The translations under genes and the position numbers were made by a program. The notes beneath the pieces are model-generated. The model made no database searches and was not told the origin of the DNA. It saw nothing but the letters and a program-made list of their open reading frames with translations. This document shows, one piece after another, positions 35,063-46,652 of a stretch of 64,000 nt of DNA. The stretch comes from Dendrolimus kikuchii (taxonomy: Eukaryota; Arthropoda; Insecta; Lepidoptera; Lasiocampidae), in the NCBI GenBank assembly GCA_019925095.2, contig CM034397.1, positions 9,319,763 through 9,383,762 of the forward strand, in the 5' to 3' direction. Position 1 is the stretch's first letter; every line of letters begins with the position of its first letter.

Positions 35063-35937
35063 TGAAAAATTGTTGTTGTAGCCTCTTTTGTAAATCATTA
35101 ATTCAGAAGGTCGATTTGATCACTTTTCAGTAAACGTTTTGCATTGAACGACTTGACTGTCAGGCTCCAATACAAATCAAATAATAAAAAAGTACGTATC
35201 CCTCAAGATTTTAATTAATTTTTATAGCACATCAAAATAAAAAAAATGAGGAAAGAGAACAGACTAACAAACAATTAATACTGAACTAAGGCGTGCGAAA
35301 GTATCCAACTTAAAAGCTACTTTCAAATGAAATTCACTAATACACAGCCTGAATAAGGTTTTTATTTGACTGGTTTGATTTTCGATCAAGAGTTACTGCT
35401 CTGTAATATATACCTACGTACAATATAAAAAAGATAATTGAAATTAATCTAAGATATTATTAACATACTGACACTACCACAATGTAAATAAATGAAATAA
35501 TTTTAAATCCAAATTAAATATTACAGAATAACGCTTAAGGCTACTCATAAATTTAATTACAACGTTGAGGAATAAAAATGGGTCGCAATCAATACAAATG
35601 ATCGTATTCATTGTTCGCAATATTCATAAATCTGATATTTATAAGAACAAACTGTAATGGCACGAAATAATAGTGTGCAACACTGTTGTCATCAGATAGA
35701 AGCCTATAGTCGCACTTTTAATGATAATTTCATCAGATTGGCTTTCCAATACCATTAAACACAGGTTCTATTTAGTCATTAGAGAGAAAAAAATATTTTC
35801 CCTCATTCTAGGTTATAATTGCCCTACAGCCTTTAATTATAAAGTACTAACTCTGTTGTCGCAAAAGAAACTACCTATATGCATATACATATATTACAAG
35901 TAAATATTTATATGTTGTATATACCTTTAGTATATTT
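35063..35937. other. unassigned AT-rich DNA
   Basis: Nothing recognised. Confidence 0.4.
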
Positions 35938-36168
35938 GACGGTCTCTGTGGTTGAGCGGGCTAAGCCTTTGCCGGCCTACCTCATTGCAACGTAAAGGCT
36001 CCGGGTTCGATTCTTGGTATAGTAAATTTCGGAAACATATTTTCTCCGTTGTGTACTATGGTCTGGGTATCTGAGATCGGCCCCAGAGTAGTCCCTTGTA
36101 TAGTACCCATAACACAAACGTAACTTGCTTGATTTGGGAATATACAATATATGTGTTTGTCTGCTGAT
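35938..36168 (+). mobile_element. SINE-A copy, full length
   Basis: Starts gacggtctctgtggttgagc (A-box region) and has ggttcgattc at 36004-36013 (B box). The body and tail are as in 9862-10090. It is followed about 70 bases later by a Helitron-like element. Confidence 0.78.
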
Positions 36169-36236
36169 TATTATTATAATATTTGTAAAGTCATCAAGTA
36201 AATATATTTTAAGAAGCTCTATGTTTTTGGCAACCA

Positions 36237-36440
36237 TCTATACTAATATTATAAAGAGGTAAAGTTTGTGAGTTTGTGACGTTGTAGGGGGTGGTAATCT
36301 GTGGATATACTGAACCGCTTTTTAAAATTCTTTTACTGTTCGAAAGCTACGTTAACAGGGAGTGTCATAGGCTATATAACATGACGCTATGTACCATGGG
36401 AGCGGGACAGAGTGCGAGTGAAACCGTGCCGAGCCGCTAG
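36237..36440 (+). mobile_element. Helitron-like non-autonomous element
   Basis: A|TCTATACTAATATTATAAAG at the start and GAGCCGCTAG|T at the end. 204 bp. The body ('gaaccgctttttaaaattcttttactg') is of the general Helitron-associated type but not closely like the other copies in this window. Confidence 0.65.
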
Positions 36441-37289
36441 TTTACTATAAATTTTAATATGTAACTATATTATATTCAAAACATTTTTGTCTAGAAATTT
36501 GATGGACTAGAAAATAATAATGAAAGTTAAAGGAAATTGAGAGATAAAAAGGTAGACAACTTCCAAGTTCCTCCCTCTATGGTATATCTATGATTCGTAT
36601 TCTAGAACAAAAGTCACGATTCTAGATATGTACGAAACGCTACCAATAAATATAAAAAGCCACTTCTAATGTATCTCATTCATACAAGACAGTGCAAGTG
36701 TTAAATTTTACTCGTTCCGTCACCAAAAATGAATCAATGTGGTAGATTCGAGTATAATTTGTACGGAACTAATTTCAAACTACGTAGAGTTAAACAACTC
36801 ATAGATGTAACAATGGATAATATTTAAGGTATTTCCCTCATTATTTACAATATTCCTTGATGTATATCAGTGAGTTGAATTTAAAATATAACTTTATTAC
36901 TCTTTTGTATGATTATGAATCTTATTAACCTATTAATTACGACACCAAGCCTATGCTATAATATTTAATGTTCGCTAATTAACTATTTTTTGTAGATTTT
37001 TTTTGCAACCTCCATTAATTTAGTAACCGTTAGAAGAATCAAGCAGTAAGACCTAATAAAGCCAATTTTCACAACAAAAAAATAAAAAACAAGGTATGGT
37101 AACCCGCAAAGGCAATCATAATATACTGTTGTACAACACATCATATTCTTATGATTGCCAGACAGACAAACTTAGTATAAAGACTATGAAAACTTAGAAT
37201 TTATACTTGAATTTATACTAGAATTTATATTCGGACAAATTTTGATTAATAGGTAATTAAATTAAATTTATTCAGATTATAATTAAATG
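36441..37289. other. unassigned AT-rich DNA
   Basis: Nothing recognised. Confidence 0.4.
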
Positions 37290-37452
37290 GTCATCACGAT
37301 CCTGTTCGAGTCCTGCACGTCGAGTTAACCGATGTGTGAAACCCGCCAATCTGCCTTGGAAAAGCGCGTTGGGAATATTGTCCATTCCTCTATAAGTAAG
37401 AGGCTTGAGTCTAGCAGTGAGACATTTATCGGCTGTTATTATTTTATTATTA
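37290..37452 (+). repeat. SINE-B partial copy
   Basis: Carries gttcgagtcc (B-box-like) near 37305, then 'gatgtgtgaaacccgcca' and 'agcagtgagacatttatcggctg', ending in ATT repeats. The A-box half of the head is lost. Confidence 0.5.
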
Positions 37453-38418
37453 TATCATAATTATACAAAACAGTGCAACTTATGCTTAATAACTTAATAT
37501 TAATCTTTGCTTCAACATAAATCGTACTTACAAAAATCAATATTTAGACGTTTAAAGTTAAAATAATAAAATTATAAGTAAAGGACAAAAATAAAACAAC
37601 AAAAATTAATGTATTTATTAATATTTCCATACAATTAAACTTAAAGTATTTACACAATAATATATAATACAATTGACGTGCACAGTAAAATCTCGCTAAA
37701 ATAAAATAGAATTTTAAAACATACGTAATCTTTAATTAATACGTATAAAGCTAATATTTAACACGATTCATAAATTCTTGATAACATTGTAAGAAGATAT
37801 CTTAAAATATAAAATATCGAATAACAACACCTTAAGTGTAACATTTGTCCGTCTAAACATACTTTAAACTGTCAAGTCGGCCCTGGGAAAACTTGCAACT
37901 GGTTCACCTTGAAAGAACACATTATTTATTGTATATAATTTTTGTTCTAGACACCTAAATTCACAACATACAGTTATTTGGAAAATGTAAAAGGAAAATA
38001 ATAACCTTCTTCTATATATATTTTCAGAGATTATCATGATACTGAAATAATTACAAACATAATTACTAAACATGCTCATATATTAAGTGCGAACAAAGTA
38101 CGAGTTACCTGACTTAATCAGTTTTTTAATTAATGTTACACAGGCAGTCATATTTTCAAAATTATTATTACATAAAAAAATATTCATAGAAAATGTTAAT
38201 GATATATTGTGCTCATAAAAAGCTATACACATTTATTTACATATGCATAAAGATAACAATGACTCTTATTATAAATGACTATTAAAATTACCAAATACAC
38301 ACAAAAATATTATAATATATATAAAGAAAACATACAAGAATTATAATTATGAAAAACTTGTGAATTTATGGCATAACCTTATCTGTTTAACTAGTAAAAA
38401 AAACCTTCACCTAAAAAC
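37453..38418. other. unassigned AT-rich DNA
   Basis: Nothing recognised. Confidence 0.4.
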
Positions 38419-38884
38419 ACCGACTTCAAAAACTAAAAAGTATAAAAAACTTAATAAAGATTTTTGACTAAGAATTTATTTAGTTTATTAAGAGACAGAA
38501 GTAGAAAATTTTATATTATTTAGTCTCTAAAATCTTTATTAAATTATTTTATACTTTTTAGTTTTGAAGTCGGTTTTTTAAAGGAAGTTTTTTTTATTTT
38601 TTACTTTTTAGAGTCTAGCTATGGGTAGGCCTACAAAAGGTGCTGCGCTTTAAAAATATAGGTCCCAAGAAACGGGAATGGAAAATTTTCATTAAAAAAA
38701 TGTTCATAAAATGAAGACTGGGTCAAACTATGTTAAATTTTTAGGGGACCAAATGGCAACTATTCCGCATTAAACTAAAGAAGAATCACGTAAATCGGAT
38801 CATACATATCAGCGTAATCGGTGTACATACATAAAAAAAAACTACCAATCAGGTTGAGAACCTCCTCTTTTTAGAAGTCCTTTA
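38419..38884 (-). mobile_element. TIR element of the 'accgacttcaaaa' family, with foldback
   Basis: Left end accgacttcaaaaactaaaa (38419); right end, read on the minus strand, is ggacttctaaaaagaggagg. The left 156 bp (38419-38574) form a foldback with about 46-bp arms, ending gaagtcggt. The right part resembles 8586-8700. No transposase is present. Either the foldback is a small MITE inserted in a larger relative, or the larger element has an internal copy of its end. Confidence 0.6.
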
Positions 38885-39251
38885 AAAACAAAAATACTAA
38901 AACATAAACCTTACATGTTAACAAATTATTACGAATGATATCATACGGATAAGTAACTGGAATGCAAAAATCTACGTAATAATACAAATCAAGTCAAAAA
39001 CGAAGTTTAATACAGGATTACTTAAATAAAAAAACCCGACATAGAGTATTAGACTACCGATAACAGAAAACATGACGTAACTAACTGATAATAACTTAAT
39101 CCTTCGTTACAATGCACTGTATGTAGGACCCGGAATATAGGACATGACACATGTAGAGATTACGGATCTAATTTTCTTATTACCGCACCTGAATTTAGGG
39201 AAAATGTTCCGAATTCTAGGATTTCAGCAGTGAAAAAATAACTAGATATAT
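38885..39251. other. unassigned AT-rich DNA
   Basis: Nothing recognised. The last 4 bases (39248-39251, atat) repeat at 39714-39717. Confidence 0.4.
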
Positions 39252-39713
39252 TGTTACGAGTTGCAGCACTCGAATTAAAATACCGTTAGAATTATTATAG
39301 AGTTTATTAGAACTATACAAACACGTATAACACAGGTACCAATATAACCGAACACAACCAGTGCAAACGTAATGCACAATTCAATAACACGCGCAAAGTT
39401 CGTCACTAACGTCTTGCTTCGCTTGTGGCTATCGCTAGACTATCTCACCCCTCCGTTGGGGAAATGCTTTATACTGTACAAATACAATTTGTCTGCTCGA
39501 CCACGTGGACTGAATTTCTAAGAATCACACTTGGCTAATGGCTACTATAAACATTACAATACACAATGGGCTGTTTTTCCAATCACAAATTTTAAACACA
39601 AAGTAAACAAAAGCAGACGGTCATAAAAGAGTTTCAAAGTTATTATTAGCTCAAACGCCGACGGGTAATAAATGTGCTTTTTTACAGATATGCAGGTGGC
39701 CCAAATTGTAACA
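39252..39713 (-). mobile_element. solo LTR
   Basis: 462 bp with inverted ends TGTTAC and GTAACA, flanked by the 4-bp repeat atat. On the minus strand the signals fall in LTR order: TATAAAG (39467-39473), about 160 bases of potential transcript, AATAAA (39303-39308), then a short U5. No second copy or internal gag-pol sequence lies within the window, so it is best explained as the remnant of LTR-LTR recombination of a Gypsy- or Pao-like element. It is unrelated in sequence to the copia LTR and to the TRIM repeats. Confidence 0.65.
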
Positions 39714-41192
39714 ATATATATAGATGTCCATTTTAAAGATTTGTGTATATATGTCGTAATTTTTTTATTAATAACATAACTAGAGATTGAAGGAATACTT
39801 ATGATTGATTATATTTGTATTATAAGAAATGATGCAAACATCATTTATATATTTTTTAAACTCAAATAATCGGCTTAAATCAGGTAATTGGTGCCTAATT
39901 AAGATTTAAAACTTTATTTAAGCGTCGCACATTAAAACATTAAGATCACAATCGCACGGTAATAATTCAAAAAACGTTATAATATAATTGTTTTATATCT
40001 AAAGCGAGAAACTACGTTAAAATCCAAAAAATTTGTAAGAAGCTATTAATTTAGATGTTATGATAATTTTATTCAAATTTTACTGAAATGTAATTCTACA
40101 TTATTTTTTTAAACACTTACCTTAGATTAATTATTAACAAAAAAACCGTCAGAAATATTACAAATGAATACGCAAGTTTGTCATTTTAAAAGTAATAAAT
40201 AACTCAATGGATCCATAAATATAAACTTCTTGTCAAAGTAATTTATTTCTTAACATAATATTTGTATTCAAATCTTCTAAATTCTGCTATCTCCATAATT
40301 GATATACAGATATCGGAATTGAACTACTCGAAAACAGATAAAACTCCTGTTTTGAATTCCTACAATTTTGAACGAATTTCCGGCCGCTTCGGAGCTTATT
40401 CGCGATAAACTTTTGGACGGACAATCAATAAATCTAACAAAGGTTATATATGTATAATTAGGTATCATAAATAACTTAAAAGATGGTAATTATTTTTAAA
40501 ACATAGACAATAACTTAAATTTTATTTATTGGTCTAGGTGTTGATTTATTTCTTTATTATTTTATAAATTGTATGTTATTGTATACATATTATATATATA
40601 TACATATATTTGGCAGTGTTTATTTAAATAAATGTAACATTTATAAATATGATCATGCCACCATAATTCGTCACGTGCCGTAGTCTGGGCGTACTCACGT
40701 TGGGTAATTTTTATTAAGGCCTTGAACTTGCACAGTTTGGTCGGTCGATAATGCCGTTGTATTCGGTTTTACTGCCTCGGAGATGACTCGTTCTACTTAC
40801 ATTTATGAGTGATATCATTCGTTACAGCGGCTCAAATAATGCGGACATTATTAAGGACACTTGATATACTGCTGTCGTTTCAACTAAATTTCGGGTAGTC
40901 AAACGGGTTATGCAACTGGATTATAATGAAATACGTAGATATTTCAAGTTGTACGAATGCCTTTCCGCGTGGCGTTGTGACTCATATACATACTTTATGG
41001 GTGTGACACTGGAGTAAAATTCTTTATATTTTTAGGATTATTCGTTGCTTCTTGATTAATGTTTCTATTGTTGTGTTTAAATGAAGAAATTTATGTAAAA
41101 ATTTACGTTTGCAACTAAATTCAGTTATCTCAGTATAAATTTGTTGCATTATTGAGCGCTACATTCAAAAATGTTATTAAAATAAGTAAGGA
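39714..41192. other. unassigned DNA
   Basis: AT-rich. 40660-40990 has a more even composition but no long frame and no repeat that I recognise. Confidence 0.35.
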
Positions 41193-41425
41193 GTCATGGT
41201 GGTCGAGTAGCTAAAGATCCGGCATTAGCCTGATAGAGGTCATGCATCCCTTAGACGTGATGACGGTGAAGTATAGCAACGTGAGGAGATCTATACAGCG
41301 ATATTACCGATGTGTGAAACCCGCACATCTAGCTTTGACATAGTAAGTATACCGAATGTTTCATAGAAATTGAGACACTCGAGCCCAGCAGTGCATTTAT
41401 GGGGCTAATATTTTTTAACCGTGAA
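41193..41425 (+). mobile_element. tRNA-derived SINE (SINE-B), worn full-length copy
   Basis: Starts near 'atggtggtcgagtagctaa' (A-box-like). The B box is damaged, and the body 'gatgtgtgaaacccgcacatc' and 'cgagcccagcagtgcatttatggggct' matches fragments at 1545, 37290 and 50988. This is the well-known lepidopteran SINE layout, in which GAT or ATT repeats follow the tail. Confidence 0.6.
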
Positions 41426-41468
41426 TGTACAAATATTTAATCAAGATTTTTTAAATCAATGTTTAAGC

Positions 41469-41690
41469 ACTCTATGATTGAGCGGTCTTTACCCGCGTAA
41501 CTCACTGAAACGCAATGGTCCTGAGTGCGATTCCTAGCATTGTATATTTCGTAAACGAACTTGTTTACTATTGTCTGATCTGGGATCGGCCACAGATTTA
41601 TCCGTGACATGAGTAGGTATATTTATTATCCATAGCACATGCGTTAAGTTCCTTAACTCGGGGTATACAGTATGTTATTTATCCTACATG
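41469..41690 (+). mobile_element. SINE-A copy, worn
   Basis: A-box region tctatgattgagcgg, a B-box-like gtgcgattcct, then 'tgatctgggatcggccacag' and the 'ccatagcacatgcgttaag' tail. It lies about 40 bases downstream of SINE-B in the same orientation. Confidence 0.65.
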
Positions 41691-42089
41691 AGATAAAGAA
41701 ACGTAGATAAAAATATCAATTCTTTTACGTTTCAGTGTTTACTTGTGATCAAACAGCTTAGGGGATAATCAACTCTTGCACAAGAATCGTACCGGAACTC
41801 TATGATAGTTATTTATTCAACATTCTTTTTAAAAAATTATTTTTTATTTTTTGCCGGCTAGACCGATCGAAAATCATATAGCATGGAACTAGGCCGGGAT
41901 TTTCTGTGTTTTTCTATGCTGTGTGTACATATTTCATAAAAGTTATAAGGAAATCATGACGCACATATCTAATATAAGTAATCTATATGTATATTTATGT
42001 ATGTATATAATATGTTCTATACATACATAAATATATATTTATATGTATTTTTAAATATATTTTTAGAATATTGTGCAGCAAAACCCTGC
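41691..42089. other. low-complexity DNA with an 18-bp palindrome
   Basis: tatatttatgtatgtata (41990-42007) is the exact reverse complement of 42018-42035, with a 10-base loop. It is surrounded by TATG/ATAC-rich text, so it may be a by-product of a TGTA-type microsatellite. Confidence 0.5.
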
Positions 42090-42250
42090 CCTAACTTTTG
42101 TGATATTTTCTCTCTCCATCCCAAAGTTGTCTGGAAGAGATCGTTGCCAGCGATAAGGCCGTCATTTGTACTTATTATAATTCTAAGCTGTTTTTGTGTA
42201 TCGTTTCGTAAATTTTATTACACAATAAAATATTTTATTCTATTCTATGA
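42090..42250 (+). repeat. CR1/L2-type LINE 3' tail
   Basis: Contains tggaagagatcgttgcc and agcgataaggccgtcattt, then AATAAA and a (TATTC)-like end. The same tail motifs are at 55540-55640 and 59820-59940. Confidence 0.6.
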
Positions 42251-42577
42251 GTACCAGTTTAATCCATTAATAAAATTAAATAAATATAAAATAAAATAAT
42301 TAACAAACCCAAAAGTGGGTTTATTTAGATGTTTCTTTGTTCTTCACGGCCATGGGAATGCACAGATTGTTACGAGATTTGGTAGATATATATGGACGAT
42401 GTTATGCAAACCGGAACCAACCTACAACTTTGGCAAAATTAAGTTAGGTATACAGGATAATTCCAAATCTTGTGTTTTTGGTAGATATAACTAGGTGCTA
42501 GAAGATTTAATATTTATTCTGATCTAATCCAATATTTATTATCCAACGTAGGTATTTTTAAAGCAGGTTTATCCGTA
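42251..42577. other. unassigned DNA
   Basis: Nothing recognised. Confidence 0.4.
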
Positions 42578-42865
42578 TATCCGTGCAGGAACGGAGAAAG
42601 AATACAATTTCCTGCGGCCCGGCGACCACAGCCAGGTGGTAGAGTATTTGCTCGACTGGATGGCGACCACCCCTGGTATAGAGTATGCCGCCATAACAAC
42701 CTTGTGTTGTGTTCCGGCATTAGTGACCAGGTTCCAGTCTCCTTTAAGAGAGCAGCAGCGCATTTGTAGCACCTTTGTTGTTGCAAATGTCCATAAGCGA
42801 TGGTAACGGCTTTCCATCTAGTGGACCGTCTGCCTGTCTGCTGAACTCCTGCAATAAAAAAAAAA
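42578..42865 (+). mobile_element. repeat B, copy 4 (near full length)
   Basis: tatccgtgcagg start and a gaactcctgcaat plus A-run end. About 20 bases are missing after 'cctgcggcccggc' compared with copy 1. The overlapping frames on the minus strand are the repeat read in translation. Confidence 0.8.
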
Positions 42866-43821
42866 GCCTTTCTACACAGCTTTTTATGAACAACTTAACT
42901 TCTTTCTCTCAAAACTGTCATCAGTTTGAATAATTATGTCCATATGTGCTTATGATAACGAGAATAGACAAGTGAAAACAGTTAGTTACAGCAACAAAAG
43001 TCTAGTAGTAAATTACACAAATTTGTACCTGGTAATAGTTCTTACTTAGCTTACCTATTTGTAAGACAGGATGCAGTATTTTAATACCTAAAAAAGTATG
43101 TTCAACTGTGAACTCATAAATCTTATTTTTTGATAACCAACCTTGCGGCTATCGGTACAATATCCAAAGATAATAATTTAGTAAAGCAAATTGTGCTGTA
43201 ATAAAGTGAGTCATATTAAATACAAAATTCCAATTTTGTAAGAATCAGTTTGCCCCAATACGATTTTAGACAGATAAATATATGCGCGGTAGTTATTCAT
43301 ACAAAAAAGTTATACAGCATACGCATCGAACAGACTCCCACTATTCTATCCCTCTTTTGAATTCCACTATCGCCACGCCTCTGTCCCATCCACTTTAAAC
43401 CTTCACAACCCTTCCTAAAGGCTGGCTAAACGCGTTAGCTTCGCTCCTGGGGCTTAATTCTGCTATTGCAATCTCGTCAAAATCGCCAGACACTCACGTC
43501 TCAATCATAGGTTTTCCTGATATTGGTAGATATTAATTTCAATGGCGTGCTCGTGGCAAGCCACTCTATCTTTATAAATATAAGAAAGCGAAAATTCACA
43601 AAATAAATGTTTAAAAACTTAGTAGCTTTTCAATATTCATTTCGGCTAACGCCAATTCTGCTAATGGTAATATGATTTTTTCTACTTTTATTCCGCCACG
43701 ACGAAGTTGATACGATTTTGTGGATTTAGTACAATAGGAATTTTTTACACTATCGCAAGGGAATCTTACTTTGAATATCTTCGCAACGCCAAGATATTGA
43801 AATAACAGAATAGGACCTCAG
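42866..43821. other. unassigned DNA
   Basis: No supported gene. A worn Helitron-like end (ttagcttcgctcctgg) may lie near 43435. Confidence 0.35.
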
Positions 43822-43910
43822 GTGTTGCAAGCGTCTATAGGTGATGGTAACCACTTCTTATTGGATAGGTCATCGGTGCAACCATCTGCCTGGTTTCCAG
43901 CTTCACAAAA
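43822..43910 (+). repeat. repeat B, 3' fragment
   Basis: ggtgttgcaagcgtctatagg, then tggtaacca and catctgcctg, the last part of repeat B with several changes and a short A-rich end. Confidence 0.55.
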
Positions 43911-44443
43911 AAGATGGGGTTACTGATCTAGTTTATGCGTATCGAGCTCTGTTTATGACTTATGCCGCGGGTTCTTATCTTTCTTATAACTAAATAACTC
44001 CGTTCTGATACTTTACGATTGGAAAGGTATAAGAGAAAGTAAAATTAACATTAGATACTTTTCAACTTATGTCAAATTATAATCAGTATCTAATAAGGCC
44101 AATGAACGGAAAGTAAGATGTAGAAACTCAGCATTAATGTAGATGATGATTTAAAAATCCATGTGTGCAATATAAGTTGAACCTGGTACCAAACGGCATT
44201 TAGGCATCTTTGACATCGAAAGAACAATAAGAAAACGGACGTGAGATATTTATGACGTGACGGGGCTGTCACAGATTCAATAATGCTGCGCGGGCGCACG
44301 TATCGGCCCACGTTATGCGGGGTAGGGTTATAACACAGGTAGGATATAGAAAGAAAGGACAAAACATATATATACAGATATGCTCATTTACGAAATGTAC
44401 CGTGTCGGCAATCGTAACACATAATATATAAGTTTGTTTTGTA
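43911..44443. other. unassigned DNA
   Basis: 44240-44340 is GC-richer (gctgcgcgggcgcacg) and open on the minus strand for 90 codons without a recognisable domain. I suspect an old repeat rather than a gene. Confidence 0.3.
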
Positions 44444-44974
44444 TACTAATGTTATAGAGGAAGAATGATTTGTATTTTGTATGTTTGAAACGGAAAATTA
44501 GAGATACCTACTAAAACTTTTTTTATTGCAGGAGTTCAGCAGACAGGCAGACGGCCCACTTGATGTAAAGCGATTACCAACGCCTATGGACATTTGCAAC
44601 ACCAAAGGTGCTACAAATGCGCTGTTGCTCTCTTAAGGGAGACTGGAATCTGGTCACTAATGCCGGAACACAACACAAAGTTGTTATGGCGGCATACTCT
44701 AGACCAGGGGTGGTCGCCATCCAGTCGAGCCCCTACAACCTGACTGTGGGTTGTTTTGTCGCCTCTTACGACAGGCCGCCCGGCCGCAGGAAAGTGTATT
44801 CTTTCTCCGTTCCTGCACGGATAACTTCAATAATGTAAGCCAAGTTGAAAAAAAATAGTGTTTGAGTGGGTGTGAGGATGGTTTAGAATCACAATTAGAA
44901 CCGGTAGGAGGCGTTGGAATCGGGTTCTAGATTCTATTTTTTCAGGGCAGGACAACGTCTGCTGGAACCGCTAG
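44444..44974 (+). mobile_element. Helitron-like element split by repeat B
   Basis: The left part begins tactaatgttatagaggaag and continues 'tttgtattttgtatgtttgaaacg' (44444-44519). The right part (44823-44974) carries 'gttggaatcgggttctag', 'cagggcaggacaacgtctgc' and ends ACCGCTAG|T. Both halves match the order of 14229-14493. The initial TC is mutated. Confidence 0.65.
44520..44822 (-). mobile_element. repeat B, copy 5, inside the Helitron-like element
   Basis: Complete minus-strand copy: T-run, attgcaggagttcagcagac at the left, ctgcacggata at the right. The flanks aactt (44515-44519 and 44823-44827) form a target duplication of at least 5 bp. Confidence 0.82.
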
Positions 44975-45061
44975 TACTTAATATACAGAGTTATTGGTAG
45001 ATATATTGAATCTGTTAAGAAGTTATAGAGAGGGCGATTTCCAGTTATTTTCACACTATAA

Positions 45062-45400
45062 TGCATACATACATACATAACTTCACGCCAGTTCCCTTGC
45101 GGGGTAGGCACGAACAACCGAGCGCCATTTAGGCTTATTCTTACACACCTCACTTGCTTCTTTGACATTCATAACTCTTATCATGCACGCTCGTCTGTTC
45201 TTAAGGCTCCTGACATCACCTTCTGCTAGTACACGATCAATATGATCATGGAAGGTGTGTCGTGGCCTTCCACGACTTCTGCATCCATCCGCTTTTGCAT
45301 TGTATAATCTCTTTAGTCATTCTTTCATCATGCCCGAACCACCGGAGCATTCCTTTCCTTACCTTCACCCCGACACTCTCTTTCACACTATAATGCCTTA
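45062..45400 (-). pseudogene. LINE 3' tail (RTE-like)
   Basis: On the minus strand: KVRKGMLRWFGHDERMTKEII (the RWFGHxxRM signature that follows the RT in lepidopteran RTE-like proteins), then after a frame change RGRPRHTFHDHIDRVLAEGDV, NRRACMIRVMNVKEASEVC, KPKW and AYPARELA with TGA, then a (ATAC)n tract at 45062-45079. It is about 97% like the tail at 7341-7567 over the shared part. The RT itself is absent. Confidence 0.7.
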
Positions 45401-46250
45401 AGCAAAAATGAACCGTTTGGGAGATAATTTGAATTTTAACTTTTTTTCTCAAAATAATATAATATATATTTAAAATTGCAAGCATGTACTCTCATTGTAC
45501 ATTATATTCCCAAACCAAACGATTGTCTTATGAGTAATATATGAGTGTACATACTTAAGTGCAACAGGTCGATCCTGAGATTCCATTCCCAGACCACCAG
45601 ATCAAAGTAAATATCTGAACGCTCATTTACGAAATTTACCCTGTCGGAAATCGAAACACATAATATATCTGTTCTTAGAACGAATTAAAACTTAGAACCA
45701 ATTTATTTTGATATTCGATTATGAAGAGGATTTTTACATTTATTAATTAACATTACAAACACCGTTTTTGGTACTTCAGACACAGCATTGGGCCCAAATC
45801 TGTATCACTTAGTCGATCATTGCATATTTGCGTATGATCAAACAAATTTTCATCCAACTGTCAAGGTCATGTAACGAAATAATGATCGGAAACTCAAAAA
45901 TATTGAAATGTAAAAATATATAGAAAATGATACAAACGCAGAACAAAGCCTAATAAATAATCAGACAATAAATTACCTATATCAAATGTATTAATTTTGT
46001 CACTGTCGGTTATACTGCAAGTCAGCCCTAAGTTCTTCCGAGGTACACGTGATTTATTATGATTTGCATGCGGGTGAAACACAGGTTTGGAGGGTTTACA
46101 ATTATTTCTCGTTTAAGTTACGTTGTATAAAAATTTAACACATAAAAACCTATGAATCTTAGAAAACAAAAAAAATCGCTATTAAAGAGCTAAAAACTAT
46201 ATTTTATAAATCCTAAAATACCTATGCTTCAACAATACTTTGATTACAAA
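45401..46250. other. unassigned AT-rich DNA
   Basis: A short phrase (ctcatttacgaaatttaccctgtcgg-like, split here as ctcatttacgaaat and ctgtcggaaatcg) at 45622-45660 repeats at 44388-44425. Otherwise nothing recognised. Confidence 0.4.
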
Positions 46251-46652
46251 GGGCTGCTTGCATAACGATCGCCTTTAAATAAAATTTGTAAATCATATTA
46301 AACTGCCTAAAATATGTCTTACACAAAACGTATTGACAGTTCTTTAAACATATTTGCGGCAAATTTTGCGTTGTGCAAGACGCTAATTGTATTTTAGGGT
46401 GTTAAATACATTTTGTGTTTCTTAAATAAATTTAAGCAACCTTCTAAGGGCCGCTTGCATAACGATCGCCTTTAAATAAAATTAGTTAATCATATTAAAC
46501 TGCCTAAATACGTTTTACACAAAACGTGTTGACAGTTCTTTAAAGTATTTAGCGGCATATTTTGCATTGTGCAAGACGCTAATTGTATTTAAGGGTGTTA
46601 AATACGTTTCGTGTTTTTTAAATAAATTTAAGCCACCTTATGCAAGCGGCCT
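46251..46652. mobile_element. tandem dimer of a roughly 200-bp MITE-like unit
   Basis: Unit 1 (46251-46447) and unit 2 (46448-46652) are in direct orientation and mostly identical (gcttgcataacgatcgcc, ttgacagttctttaaa, tgtgcaagacgctaattg). Unit 2 begins ggccgcttgcataa and ends with its exact complement ttatgcaagcggcc, a 14-bp terminal inverted repeat. Unit 1 has the left end but lacks the right one. No coding frame. Confidence 0.75.

Noticed and set aside
41997..42299. 100-codon plus-strand frame
   Set aside because: Runs from a TATG/ATAC low-complexity palindrome into a LINE 3' tail; translation shows no domain.
46251..46652. CRISPR-like or satellite array
   Set aside because: Only two long units, with terminal inverted repeats in the second; a MITE-like dimer explains it better.
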